From an uncultured Eggerthellaceae bacterium (GTDB lineage Bacteria; Actinomycetota; Coriobacteriia; Coriobacteriales; Eggerthellaceae), in NCBI GenBank assembly GCA_944320405.1, contig CALUHI010000012.1, positions 62,001 through 126,000 of the forward strand: a DNA stretch of 64,000 nt. The letters run 5' to 3'. Under the pieces are notes generated by a model. That model was not told the DNA's origin, ran no database searches, and was given only the letters and a program-made list of their open reading frames with translations. Shown in pieces: positions 48,326 to 56,020 of the stretch. Made by a program: the position numbers and the translations under genes. Each line of letters starts with the position of its first letter. Position 1 is the stretch's first letter.

Positions 48326-49399
48326 ATGGGTCTGCTTGGAGCCTTATTTGGAGGCGGGAAGAAAAAGAAGCCAACCATCCGCACAAAAGTCGAAATAATT
48401 GAGCATCAGCATGTTGCTCCGGACGAGCCCGAGCCGGTAGAAAAGCGGATAAAGTCTCTCAACCCCGGCCCGTCTGGACTTTACCCGCACGAGATTTTGA
48501 TGCTCCACTATGCACAAGGCTACAAAACCAGCATTCAGGAGTTTCAGGGGTTCTGGAGATACAAATACGGCGTAAGAGACCCCAAGGGCGTATTAACCTC
48601 GCTGATGCAGAGGGGCTATCTAAAAACCGGCGGTGCCCCAGAGGCGATGCGGAATGCGAAAATGGACGCTTTGAGGGATTGCTGCCGACAAGCAGGCCTC
48701 TCTCCCTCCGGAAAGAAAGACACCTTGATTGAACGGCTAGTAGAATCTGCCGATGCGTCCCTGCTCGAAGCAACGTTTTCTGACAAGTACTTTGCGCTTA
48801 CGGAGCTCGGAGGGAAAGCTCTCGACGCCGAGGGATACATCCCGTATATCCATCTCAAGCCTATTGACGGCCTCGATATCTGGAATGTCGGCGGAATTGT
48901 AAATGCCGGACAAAGCCCCTTCTGGAGAGATGCGATGTGGGGCTATATGAACAAGGAGAGCATCGGATTTGCCTCGGCTGGAAACTACGGCCTTTATGCA
49001 AATATGCGGCTGCGGATGAGCGAGTTCGTAGAAGACGAGGGCAGAATCAAGGACGCTCTCAGGCTCGCCGTCGAGGTCGAGTGCATCGACCTAAACGGTG
49101 CAGTTAATGGCGGCGCGTGGGCCTATGTGGCGGACAAGATAGCCCCATACAAAGACTCTCTTGTTAAATCAGCACCCGGCATCATCAAACGAATTTTCAA
49201 GCTCGCAAAACAGGCCGACTACAACGATGAGCGACTGGATGCGCTGATTCTGGAAATAGCTTCAAGACGGTCAACCCCGGTGCAAATCTTTACGCCAGAA
49301 GAGTGCGTACGGATAGTGCATGCAGAAAAGGAAGGGAACACCGCCTTACTCGGAAGACTTTATTCGAAGGCCCAGAAACGGCTAAAGGGTGAAGCCTAG
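48326..49399 (+). CDS. SAP-domain protein, cargo gene of the element
   Basis: 357 residues. N-terminus MGLLGALFGGGKKKKP is a Gly-rich then basic start; residues about 108-145 (MRNAKMDALRDCCRQAGLSPSGKKDTLIERLVE) have the SAP-motif pattern, a helix-extended loop-helix fold that binds DNA or RNA. The rest is unrecognised, with FALTELGGKALDAEGYIPYIHL before a helical C-terminal half. Lower GC and different codon use than neighbours, and the gene is bracketed by 58 bp perfect repeats, both signs of recent acquisition. The second of two ATGs (48326) has the better ribosome-site spacing. A phage-defence role is conceivable. Confidence 0.8.
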   Translation: MGLLGALFGGGKKKKPTIRTKVEIIEHQHVAPDEPEPVEKRIKSLNPGPSGLYPHEILMLHYAQGYKTSIQEFQGFWRYKYGVRDPKGVLTSLMQRGYLKTGGAPEAMRNAKMDALRDCCRQAGLSPSGKKDTLIERLVESADASLLEATFSDKYFALTELGGKALDAEGYIPYIHLKPIDGLDIWNVGGIVNAGQSPFWRDAMWGYMNKESIGFASAGNYGLYANMRLRMSEFVEDEGRIKDALRLAVEVECIDLNGAVNGGAWAYVADKIAPYKDSLVKSAPGIIKRIFKLAKQADYNDERLDALILEIASRRSTPVQIFTPEECVRIVHAEKEGNTALLGRLYSKAQKRLKGEA

Positions 49400-49400
49400 G

Positions 49401-49458
49401 CCGCGCAGATCGCAAAGACCTGTCGCGCATAGCGCGGCCGATCTTTGCGACCTCGCGG
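49401..49458 (+). repeat. 58 bp direct repeat, right copy
   Basis: Perfect copy of 48169-48226, immediately after the SAP gene stop and 7 bases before the end of the converging primase gene. Confidence 0.95.
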
Positions 49459-49465
49459 CACAATC

Positions 49466-51172
49466 CTAATCGTTCGCGCCCGCAGCGCCACTCGCTGGAT
49501 GATTCGGAGCACCGTGGGGAGGGTTGCGGAGAAGCCCGAGATAACGCTCTTTGAGGTCGGGCATGGCGATGCGCCCGGGGTCGGAGCCGCGATACGCCAT
49601 GTTCATCCACTCGCGCACGTTGTACTCGAGGATGAGGGGCTCGGGCCAGTCCATCTTGTTCGCGCTGCGCACGGTGTTGGGCGTGACCTCCCATTCGCCC
49701 AGCTCCGCCTCGAGCAGTTTCACGTCCTTGACGAAGGCGTTCTTGGACTCCGGCCTACCGGAAGGGTTGAACCTCTCCATCCAGCGCCGGTACAGGTCGT
49801 ACAGGAACTGCCACGGCAGCAGGTCCCACGATGCCTCAGGCAACACGTCCTCGAGGAACTGACGGACGGCATCGTTGTACCCCTTGAAGTCGGCGAGAAG
49901 CTCGCGACATGCCTTCGGCTCGTCCAGTTCGTAGTAGTCCGTCTCCGCGAGAACGTGGTACAGCACGTATTCGAGCACATCCCGCCTGTTGAGGTAATCG
50001 CTCTTGATGTACTTGCGCTCGCGCCCCTCGAACGACTTGTTCATGGGAACGACCAGCAGGCGCCGGTACATGGAATCGGTCTTATCGCGGAGCTTGGGAA
50101 GCTCGTTGATGCACTGAATCATGAACCCGTTGAACTTGAGCGACACCGCATCCTTGAACTTCCGGTCGACGAGAAACGGGTCGCCCGTGATGATTGACTT
50201 CAGGGCGGCGGCATCGTCGAGGTAGGTGCCCGTGTCGTTCTCGTCGGTGATGATAGCGGAGACGCGGGTCAGCGGCTCGAGCATGAAGTTGTGCCCGAAG
50301 TCCTTGAGCTTGATGGAGGCGCACGCCTCCGGCCCGCAAAGGTTGCGGGCGAGCGTGCAGAACGTGCCCTTGCCGTTGTTCCCCCTCGTGGAGTACAGCC
50401 AGGCGCTCTTGTTCCAGCGGACATTCGGACGGATGACCGCCCCGAGCAGCTGCCAGAGGAGGCGAACCGTCTCGGGGTCATCCGAGAGGGAGTCCATCCA
50501 AGACACCACGTCCCAATCGGTCCCGTCCTCGTCGTTGTGGATAACGGGGTTGCGCGCCCCGTCCACGTAGTCGACGTCTATCTTCGTGGTGAAAACGAAA
50601 TCCGGGTCGAAGCCCAGCAGCATCTTGTTCCCGTAGTCGTACACGCCGTTCTTCACGGGGACGAGGTCCGCATCCTGACAGCGCATCACCCTCGGGCACT
50701 CCGTCCGCAAGATCGTGACGACCTCATCGATGCCTCGTTTTGTGATCGTCACGTTATAGCGGCGGATGAGGGCCCGGAGGTTGTCGCGCCTTATGTCGTA
50801 GCATCCGGCGAGCCGCCCCTCGGTCTGGTACACGCCAATCTCGTAGTTACCGTCCTCCTCCCTGTCCGAAAGGCAGATGAGCTTGGCATGGTGGACGTAC
50901 TTGATGGCGAGCGCGACCTGAAGCGGCAGCAGCGTCTTGAGCTTGGAGAGGCGCTCGCTCGGCGGCTTCTGCTCGGGATAGGCCTCATTATTCGGCGCTC
51001 CCGCCGGGGCGCTCGGGTCGCGCGGGCCGAGGTTCCATGCCTCGATTGCGTTGTTCGTCGCCGAGAGCAGCTCTCGCTCGACGGTGAAGAACGGCGGCGG
51101 ACAGTCCGCGTCGAGCCCGGAGAGGTAGTCCTCGCTCACGGTGTGGTATAGCTCGTTCGGGGTTAGTTCCAT
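49466..51172 (-). CDS. P4-family primase-helicase (D5/SF3 type)
   Basis: 568 residues. The SF3/D5 helicase region has Walker A STRGNNGKGT, Walker B SAIITDENDTG, the sensor segment FMIQCINELPKLRDKTDSMYRRLLVVPM, and the D5 N-terminal-like region before it (DWDVVSWMDSLSDDPETVRLLWQLLGAVIRPN). No clear TOPRIM primase is visible at the N-terminus, so it may be helicase only or have a diverged primase part. Start ATG 51172 has AAGGAGG upstream; a longer frame lacks one. It likely starts replication of the excised element, acting at an origin nearby. Confidence 0.9.
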   Translation of the reverse strand: MELTPNELYHTVSEDYLSGLDADCPPPFFTVERELLSATNNAIEAWNLGPRDPSAPAGAPNNEAYPEQKPPSERLSKLKTLLPLQVALAIKYVHHAKLICLSDREEDGNYEIGVYQTEGRLAGCYDIRRDNLRALIRRYNVTITKRGIDEVVTILRTECPRVMRCQDADLVPVKNGVYDYGNKMLLGFDPDFVFTTKIDVDYVDGARNPVIHNDEDGTDWDVVSWMDSLSDDPETVRLLWQLLGAVIRPNVRWNKSAWLYSTRGNNGKGTFCTLARNLCGPEACASIKLKDFGHNFMLEPLTRVSAIITDENDTGTYLDDAAALKSIITGDPFLVDRKFKDAVSLKFNGFMIQCINELPKLRDKTDSMYRRLLVVPMNKSFEGRERKYIKSDYLNRRDVLEYVLYHVLAETDYYELDEPKACRELLADFKGYNDAVRQFLEDVLPEASWDLLPWQFLYDLYRRWMERFNPSGRPESKNAFVKDVKLLEAELGEWEVTPNTVRSANKMDWPEPLILEYNVREWMNMAYRGSDPGRIAMPDLKERYLGLLRNPPHGAPNHPASGAAGAND

Positions 51173-51262
51173 TCTTGCCTCCTTGAATCGAATTGGATTA
51201 CGGGATTTGTACCGCCCGAAAACAGGTGCGTAAAGGGGTGAATTTGCGCAAAACAGCAGGTC

Positions 51263-51300
51263 AGGGCCATATCTGTTCATATATGAACAGATATGGCCCT
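51263..51300. repeat. 38 bp perfect palindrome upstream of the primase gene
   Basis: AGGGCCATATCTGTTCATA mirrored exactly by TATGAACAGATATGGCCCT with no loop. It lies 91 bases before the primase start, where an operator or a replication-protein binding site would be expected. Confidence 0.93.
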
Positions 51301-52040
51301 ATGTGTTTTCCGTGACGCTCGGGGCCCGAGAGGCCGGGAGGGGCTTTGCCACCCCGCTATCCTTCCGTCCCTTGCCCTCCAAATCGGCCGTACAGGCAGG
51401 GCGAGAGACAGACGGTAGGGTCGGTAGGCCTCTTTCCAGATAAGACGAGAGCACAGGAGCTAGGCAATCCCACCGTGTACTTCATCTGTAATGCCTTGGC
51501 GGGAAGGGCTACCGAGGCTACCGGGACAGCCCTGAGCCCCAAGTCTCAGGCGAAAAGGGTGCCGCCCGTTCTGTGGGCATGGCGGCAAGCGAGCAGCCAT
51601 AGCGGCAACCAGACCTCGGCGGGGCCCTCTCGTCATAGAATTCGGGACTTCGTGTAGCTTCCGTGTACTTTTTTGCCCCAAAAGCAGGCTCGGCGAAGGC
51701 GGGGTGCCCGACCTCGCCCTGCCCGTCGGTCTCCCCGGCAAACGCCGATCAATCTTTGCGGATTGAGCGCCGTTTGACCATCGCCGCTCGTCGGGATACG
51801 TTCGTATTAGCCGTTTATGGCCGCGTGCAATGACGCCTCGATGCGTTATCACGGGATGCATGTGAGGCCGCCCATGGCCTCTTAAGAGATTGCCCGGGGA
51901 AGAGAGCCGCCCCACGCCGCGTCCGGCGCACCAAACCCGCGCGGGCCACGCAGGGCCATTTGACCGCCACAGGTCGGCTCGCGGAGCCACGAGCTCCGCA
52001 CGCTGAGGAGCGCGGGCGCGCGTATCGTGCCCGATGGGCG

Positions 52041-52100
52041 CGCCTCCCAGCTCGGCCGCACGCCGCAATCGTCGGCGTGCCTGACGCTGGGAGGCGTTTT
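52041..52100 (+). terminator. Hairpin with T run that hides the excisionase ribosome site
   Basis: CGCCTCCCAGC (52041-52051) pairs with GCTGGGAGGCG (52086-52096), enclosing an inner stem GCACGCCG/CGGCGTGC, followed by TTTT. The 3' arm contains GGGAGG, the Shine-Dalgarno for the ATG at 52102. Confidence 0.8.
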
Positions 52101-52101
52101 C

Positions 52102-52368
52102 ATGACAAGGGTTGTGTACGTTCAGAATCACGACAAGGGAATCCTTCCTGAGAAGCAAATCGCGGTCACCAACGGAGCGGCCGCACGGATGCTCGGCATC
52201 AGCCCCCGCACGCTCTCCAATTGGCGCGTGCAGGGTCGCGGGCCCAAGTACATAAAGGTCGGCTCCCACCGCTCTCCGGTGTTGTACCGCGTATGCGATA
52301 TCGAGGCTTGGCTCGACTCCCATCTGGTTGAAGGTGACGGCCAGACGAGCGCAGGCGCTCGTCGGTAG
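52102..52368 (+). CDS. Excisionase-type helix-turn-helix protein
   Basis: 88 residues. MerR-like winged helix (HTH_17 type): VTNGAAARMLGISPRTLSNWRVQGRGPKYIKVGSHRSPVLYRVCDIEAWLDS, residues about 22-75, the arrangement found in excisionases of tyrosine-integrase elements. ATG 52102 is preferred because GGGAGG lies 7 bases upstream, inside the hairpin. The integrase gene follows by 31 bases. Confidence 0.9.
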   Translation: MTRVVYVQNHDKGILPEKQIAVTNGAAARMLGISPRTLSNWRVQGRGPKYIKVGSHRSPVLYRVCDIEAWLDSHLVEGDGQTSAGARR

Positions 52369-52399
52369 ACAACGCGCAGCCAAAGAGAAAGGAGGCCCC

Positions 52400-53632
52400 A
52401 TGCCGCGCGTTGCACTCGAACCGGGCCAGAACAGCATCGAGCGCGCCGCCATCGTCAAGACCGACGATGGCGGCTACCGGATGCAGTGGAGCGTACGCCT
52501 CATGAACGGGCGCATTCTAAGCAGGACCACCAAGGGGAAGTGTTCGAAAGGTGAGCTTCGCAGGCGCGCGCACGCCAAGGCTCAAGAGCTCATCACCACA
52601 TCTGGAGGGGGCGTCTCCGTCTGGAGGGGCTCCTCCTCCATGAGCGACTTTATCCGTCAGGAAGTCTTACCGAGCATCGCCGCGACCGACGAGTCGGTTC
52701 TGCGCCCCCGAACGAAAAGCAGCTACAAGCGTGTCCTCGAGCTTTCCGCAGAAGCGCTCAAGGGATTCCGAATCGCGGATGCCGTGCGGCCGCGTAACCT
52801 CGAGGAAGCACTTGCTGGCATTGCGAGCCGGAACGGGACCGCAACCGCGCGCCAGTGCTCCAAGACGATGAGCAAATACGTCTTGGAGCCGCTCGTGCGC
52901 GACGAAGTGATTGCGTACAACCCGCTCAAGAGCTTCAAGCCGCGACTGCCGGAACACCGTGCCACAAACAAGGCTCCGGGCGGTCAGGCGCTCAGCCCCA
53001 GCGAGCGCGAGCGGGTCATTGTCTACCTGCTCTCCATCGACCCCACCGACGTTGCCCCACCTAAGAGGGGCCGCTATTCCGCCGAGGATAGGAGCAACCT
53101 GCGCCGCGCTGTTACGGAGATCACGTTGCTTCAGGCAGCAACTGGTCTCCGCATCAACGAGGCGAGGACGCTCGCACGGGGGAACGTGGGCGAGAAGGAC
53201 GGCCTGCTCACCATCACCGTCACCGAAGAGACTTCGAAGACGCACAAGGGGCGCACAATCCCCGTGCTGGACGAGCGCGTTGCCGAGCGCGTACGGAAAC
53301 GCCTCGAGGAGGCTGGGAAGGCACCAGATGCGCTCTTGTTCCCCGCTCCCGCCGCTCCCGGTAAAGAGTGGGACTTGAACAACGCCGAGCACGCCATCAA
53401 GAAGCTGTACCACGAGCTTGCCGATGCTTTGGACATTCCCCTCTTGAACGAGGTGTCCACTCACGTGTGGCGAGCCACGCTCAATACCGAGTGGCTGAAC
53501 AAGGGAGTTCCGGAAATCCAGCGCGCGGCGTACTTCGGCCACAGCCCGGAGGTCAACAGGAGCTACTATACCGACCTCACCGACATCTCGCCTCTGGTGG
53601 AGATGCTTCGGCGTCCTGAAGGCGCAAAGTAA
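52400..53632 (+). CDS. int: Tyrosine recombinase integrase
   Basis: 410 residues. An AP2-like or arm-binding N-terminal region (1-90), a core-binding domain (95-195), and the catalytic domain with Arg in QAATGLRINEARTL, Lys in TSKTHKGRTIPV, His-x-x-Arg in STHVWRATL, His in YFGHSPEVN and the nucleophile Tyr389 or Tyr390 (RSYYTD). AAAGGAGG precedes the ATG at 52400. Its stop codon TAA is the first part of the arm-type direct repeat. It inserts the element into tRNA-Met. Confidence 0.95.
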   Translation: MPRVALEPGQNSIERAAIVKTDDGGYRMQWSVRLMNGRILSRTTKGKCSKGELRRRAHAKAQELITTSGGGVSVWRGSSSMSDFIRQEVLPSIAATDESVLRPRTKSSYKRVLELSAEALKGFRIADAVRPRNLEEALAGIASRNGTATARQCSKTMSKYVLEPLVRDEVIAYNPLKSFKPRLPEHRATNKAPGGQALSPSERERVIVYLLSIDPTDVAPPKRGRYSAEDRSNLRRAVTEITLLQAATGLRINEARTLARGNVGEKDGLLTITVTEETSKTHKGRTIPVLDERVAERVRKRLEEAGKAPDALLFPAPAAPGKEWDLNNAEHAIKKLYHELADALDIPLLNEVSTHVWRATLNTEWLNKGVPEIQRAAYFGHSPEVNRSYYTDLTDISPLVEMLRRPEGAK

Positions 53633-53652
53633 TGAGTATGGTAATGAGTATC
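53629..53652. promoter_or_regulatory. Integrase arm-type site, right end
   Basis: GTAATGAGTATG then GTAATGAGTATC, two direct repeats overlapping the integrase stop codon, 119 bases from attR. Confidence 0.65.
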
Positions 53653-53770
53653 AGCGTGATTTACGGTGATTTATATGACCACAGAGCGTATCCGAATACC
53701 GCAAAATACGCATCATGAGCTGGGAGGATATAAAGGTTGACCTCGTGATACGAGAAGCGTCCCTCGCTTG

Positions 53771-53808
53771 CCCGGAGGTCGTTGGTTCGAATCCAGCCCC
53801 CGCGACCA
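53771..53808. mobile_element. attR: displaced 3' fragment of tRNA-Met
   Basis: CCCGGAGGTCGTTGGTTCG...CCCCCGCGACCA, the 3' half of a tRNA with an intact T-arm, differing at four positions from attL. No 5' half precedes it, so it is not a functional tRNA. Confidence 0.85.
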
Positions 53809-53816
53809 AAAACAAT

Positions 53817-53852
53817 CGCCTGAACTGGGAAAACAGTTCAGGCGTTTTTCTT
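53817..53852 (+). terminator. Terminator after the attR tRNA fragment
   Basis: Stem CGCCTGAACTG / CAGTTCAGGCG with a six-base loop, followed by TTTTTCTTT. Probably the original terminator of the tRNA-Met gene. Confidence 0.88.
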
Positions 53853-53876
53853 TGCCAGGGGTCGAAAACACCCAAA

Positions 53877-53900
53877 GTAATAAGTATGGTAATAAGTTTC
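53877..53900. promoter_or_regulatory. Third arm-type direct repeat, outside the element
   Basis: GTAATAAGTATG then GTAATAAGTTTC, 69 bases from the attR tRNA end, the same distance at which the left arm lies from attL (70 bases). Confidence 0.6.
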
Positions 53901-54139
53901 AGCGAAAACCGATCGGAGTCCTGAACCTCCTCTATCCCCAATCCGGAACCGATTCTGATCTTTCCCGATCCAACCTCGCCCCGGCTCCGATTCCCCCTTC
54001 GTCCCTAACTGCTCCGGAGCCGTTTGGGTTCCGTTCCCATCTCACTCCTAGCCCTGCTACGTCCCCGCTCCGTTCTCGCTCTGCTTCGCCCAGTCCCCGT
54101 CCCATCCTCCGCCAAGACTTTCTCTTCGCCGGCAAGCCT

Positions 54140-54480
54140 CGCGCCTGTGCACCGATTCGGGGGTTGTGGACGTTTTCGGGGGCCCAAAGCAGAGAAAACC
54201 GGCTTTCGTGCGCGTTTTCGGGGGTTGTGGACTCCCGGGAAGAATGAAGCCGAAGGCAAGAAGGCCTCTGACCTGCGGTTTTCGTCAAAAGCGGAAAAGC
54301 GCGGCCGCGGCGCGTGCATGGAATCGGGGGAAATGGACGTATCAGGAGTCCACAGCGCCCGATTCCGTGCACGGAAGGGCTCAAATCGCGCCCGCTCGTC
54401 CACAACAGCCGGTTTCGTGCACGCGTCGCGCGCGGTCTGGACGGCGTCCCGTGCACGGAAGGGTCTCGGCCGTGGTCCTC
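54140..54480. repeat. Degenerate repeat cluster with GTGCAC and GTGGAC/GTCCAC cores
   Basis: Units such as TTGTGGAC...TTTTCGGGGG, GATTCCGTGCACGGAAGGG, GTTTCGTGCACGCG and CCCGTGCACGGAAGGGTCTC recur in both orientations. No regular period. Confidence 0.5.
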
Positions 54481-54530
54481 CTCTGAATCTTCTGGATGAG
54501 GGCCCGGCATGCTCGCGGCTGTTCCTGCAA

Positions 54531-54563
54531 AATGAGAAAAAGTGACTGTCCCTTTTTCTCATT
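54531..54563. repeat. 33-base palindromic repeat of the AATGAGAAAAAG family
   Basis: AATGAGAAAAAG (54531-54542) mirrors CTTTTTCTCATT (54552-54563), with an inner GAC-T-GTC and a single T-C mismatch. Same outer arm as the 74 bp palindrome at 5838. Confidence 0.88.
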
Positions 54564-54690
54564 CCTTCCGATCCCCCTCGGGTTCACCCCGACGGATTTT
54601 CCTTCTGTTTCTAAGCTGGAGCCAATCTCGGAAACCGCAGATGAGGCGGTTGCCGGGAGCCGTTGCAAACAGCGTTGACAGGAGGATGAA

Positions 54691-55305
54691 ATGAAGGCGC
54701 TGAAAGACACTTTGAAGAAGACGATGTGGGAACCCGTCACGGAGCCCGACCCCAAGCCCGGCCCCGACCCCGAGCCCAAGTCCGGCCCCGAGCCCGAGCC
54801 CGAACCCGATACGGGTCCCGAGCCCGGCGCGGACCCCAAGCGTCCCGATCACAGCCCCGCGTCCGAACCGCATCCCGGTCCGCACCACGGCCCGCACGCG
54901 CATCCCGGCCCTGGCGTCCATGGCCACCATCCGGTGCCGCGCCCGCGCCGCAGTCGCGTGCTGCTTGACGAAGATTTCCTCGCAGAAAAGCTCGACGCCA
55001 TTGGCGCCGCCCATCTGGCTGAAGAGATCGCAATCAAAGCGCCCGCCGAGGTCAAGCTGATGTTCGCCCGCGTCTGCGGCGTGCCCGCGACCATCCATGG
55101 GGCCGCAGACAAGCATCGCGCGGCCGCCGGTTGGGGCAACGCGCTGCTGACGCCCGATGCGATGGGACATCTGGCAAAGGCGCTCGACGCCGACCCCGAT
55201 GCCGTCCGCGCCGAACTCGAGGGCGCGCCTCTGCACATGGCGGCGCTCGTTCTGGCGCTTTACGGCTACCGTGCGGATGCTCCCGTCGCCCCGGAGGGCG
55301 AGTAA
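54691..55305 (+). CDS. Pro/Glu/His-rich protein, unknown
   Basis: 204 residues. Residues about 15-50 are a Pro-Glu/Asp repeat (PDPKPGPDPEPKSGPEPEPE), about 58-85 a His-Pro-Gly region (HPGPHHGPHAHPGPG) that could bind metal, and about 90-200 an alpha-helical domain (LLDEDFLAEKLDAIGAAHLAEEIAIK; LLTPDAMGHLAKALDADPDAV). AGGAGG precedes the ATG. I recognise no family; the extended Pro-rich part suggests a flexible linker or surface region, but there is no signal peptide. First gene of the rightward group of transporters. Confidence 0.72.
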   Translation: MKALKDTLKKTMWEPVTEPDPKPGPDPEPKSGPEPEPEPDTGPEPGADPKRPDHSPASEPHPGPHHGPHAHPGPGVHGHHPVPRPRRSRVLLDEDFLAEKLDAIGAAHLAEEIAIKAPAEVKLMFARVCGVPATIHGAADKHRAAAGWGNALLTPDAMGHLAKALDADPDAVRAELEGAPLHMAALVLALYGYRADAPVAPEGE

Positions 55306-55308
55306 GCC

Positions 55309-55881
55309 ATGTACGCAGATGCACTGATTCCCCAGATCGGCATCGGCGAGCTGGTATCCGTCGTTGATTCGGTGACGGTTCCGGCGGGGTCCGCCCTTCA
55401 GGGGGCGCTGCCGCAAACCACGGCCCCGGCAATCCGTGAATGCCTGGAATGCTCCGCCGACACCCTTGCTGCGCGCGACTTCCGCAAGGTGTTTCTGATG
55501 CAGCCCGAGCTCGTGTTCATGGAGGCGCTGGCCAAGAGAGATTTCCGTGGTCAGTTGTATGTGTGCTTAGCGAACGACCTGGACGAACGCGATGCCGAAC
55601 GCGTGTCGCGCAACGTCCCTGCCGGTTTAGACATCTCCTTCGTCCGCGAGGGCACCTACCCGCGCGATTTCTCGCCGCGCACCGACGCGCTGGTGGCGTT
55701 CGGCATCGCCCGCGCCCCCGGCGCCTGGTTGCCGGAAACCGAGGCTCGCCTGGCCAACTACTACGCCGACTTCACCGGCGAGAAGATCCTCGTTGACCTG
55801 AGCTGCGGAACCACAGCAGAACGCCCCCTGCGGTGGAACAGCCTGGATCTTTCTCGCTGCTTCACCCAGATCTTCTTCTAG
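55309..55881 (+). CDS. Unknown protein coupled to the Pro/His-rich gene
   Basis: 190 residues, not recognised. It begins three bases after the preceding stop, so the pair is very likely co-translated. The sequence looks alpha/beta (FRKVFLMQPELVFMEALAKRDFRGQLYVCLANDLDERDAERVSRNVP), with scattered Cys residues (ECLECSAD, VCLAND, LSCGTT) and an aromatic C-terminus (DLSRCFTQIFF). No signal peptide or membrane segment. Confidence 0.7.
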   Translation: MYADALIPQIGIGELVSVVDSVTVPAGSALQGALPQTTAPAIRECLECSADTLAARDFRKVFLMQPELVFMEALAKRDFRGQLYVCLANDLDERDAERVSRNVPAGLDISFVREGTYPRDFSPRTDALVAFGIARAPGAWLPETEARLANYYADFTGEKILVDLSCGTTAERPLRWNSLDLSRCFTQIFF

Positions 55882-56020
55882 CAAGGCGGGGAAGGGGGAA
55901 GCCCCTGGCGTCCTCCGGCGCGCTCGCGCGGTGCGGGCGCGCCGGGGTCGAATCCCTTCCGATCCGCCACCCTTTTCGAACCGTTCAGCCCTTCACCCGT
56001 CCCCACGATTGGAGGTTTCG

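Larger units (their letters stand above)
51173..52101. other. Gene-free region between primase and excisionase genes
   Basis: About 930 bases without a convincing gene. It contains the 38 bp palindrome (51263-51300), GC-rich stretches and the hairpin ending at 52100. A 103-codon open frame at 51346-51657 has no ribosome site or recognisable protein and was not called. It is a candidate origin region for the element. Confidence 0.55.
53633..54690. other. Gene-free region spanning the element's right end and beyond
   Basis: About 1.06 kb. It holds the right arm site, attR (53771-53808), a terminator (53817-53852), a third arm-type site (53877-53900), a pyrimidine-rich stretch (53930-54130), degenerate repeats with GTGCAC cores (54140-54480) and the palindrome 54531-54563. 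Several 100-190-codon open frames overlap here in many frames, have no ribosome sites and look like artefacts of high GC. Confidence 0.6.

Noticed and set aside
47667-48386. Open frames of 140-240 codons on the minus strand across the hairpin array
   Set aside because: They run through perfect stem-loops and a strong terminator, lack ribosome sites and have a composition expected from GC-rich palindromes.
51346-51657. 103-codon open frame between primase and excisionase
   Set aside because: Starts without a ribosome site and reads as Pro/Ser/Arg-rich translation of GC-rich DNA; probably noncoding.
53771-53808. A second tRNA gene at the right end of the element
   Set aside because: Only the 3' half (T-arm and acceptor 3' strand) is present; no D-arm, anticodon arm or 5' acceptor strand precedes it.
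53935-54545. Several 100-190-codon open frames in both strands
   Set aside because: Mutually overlapping in most frames, Ser/Pro/Arg-rich, without ribosome sites; the region holds repeats instead.
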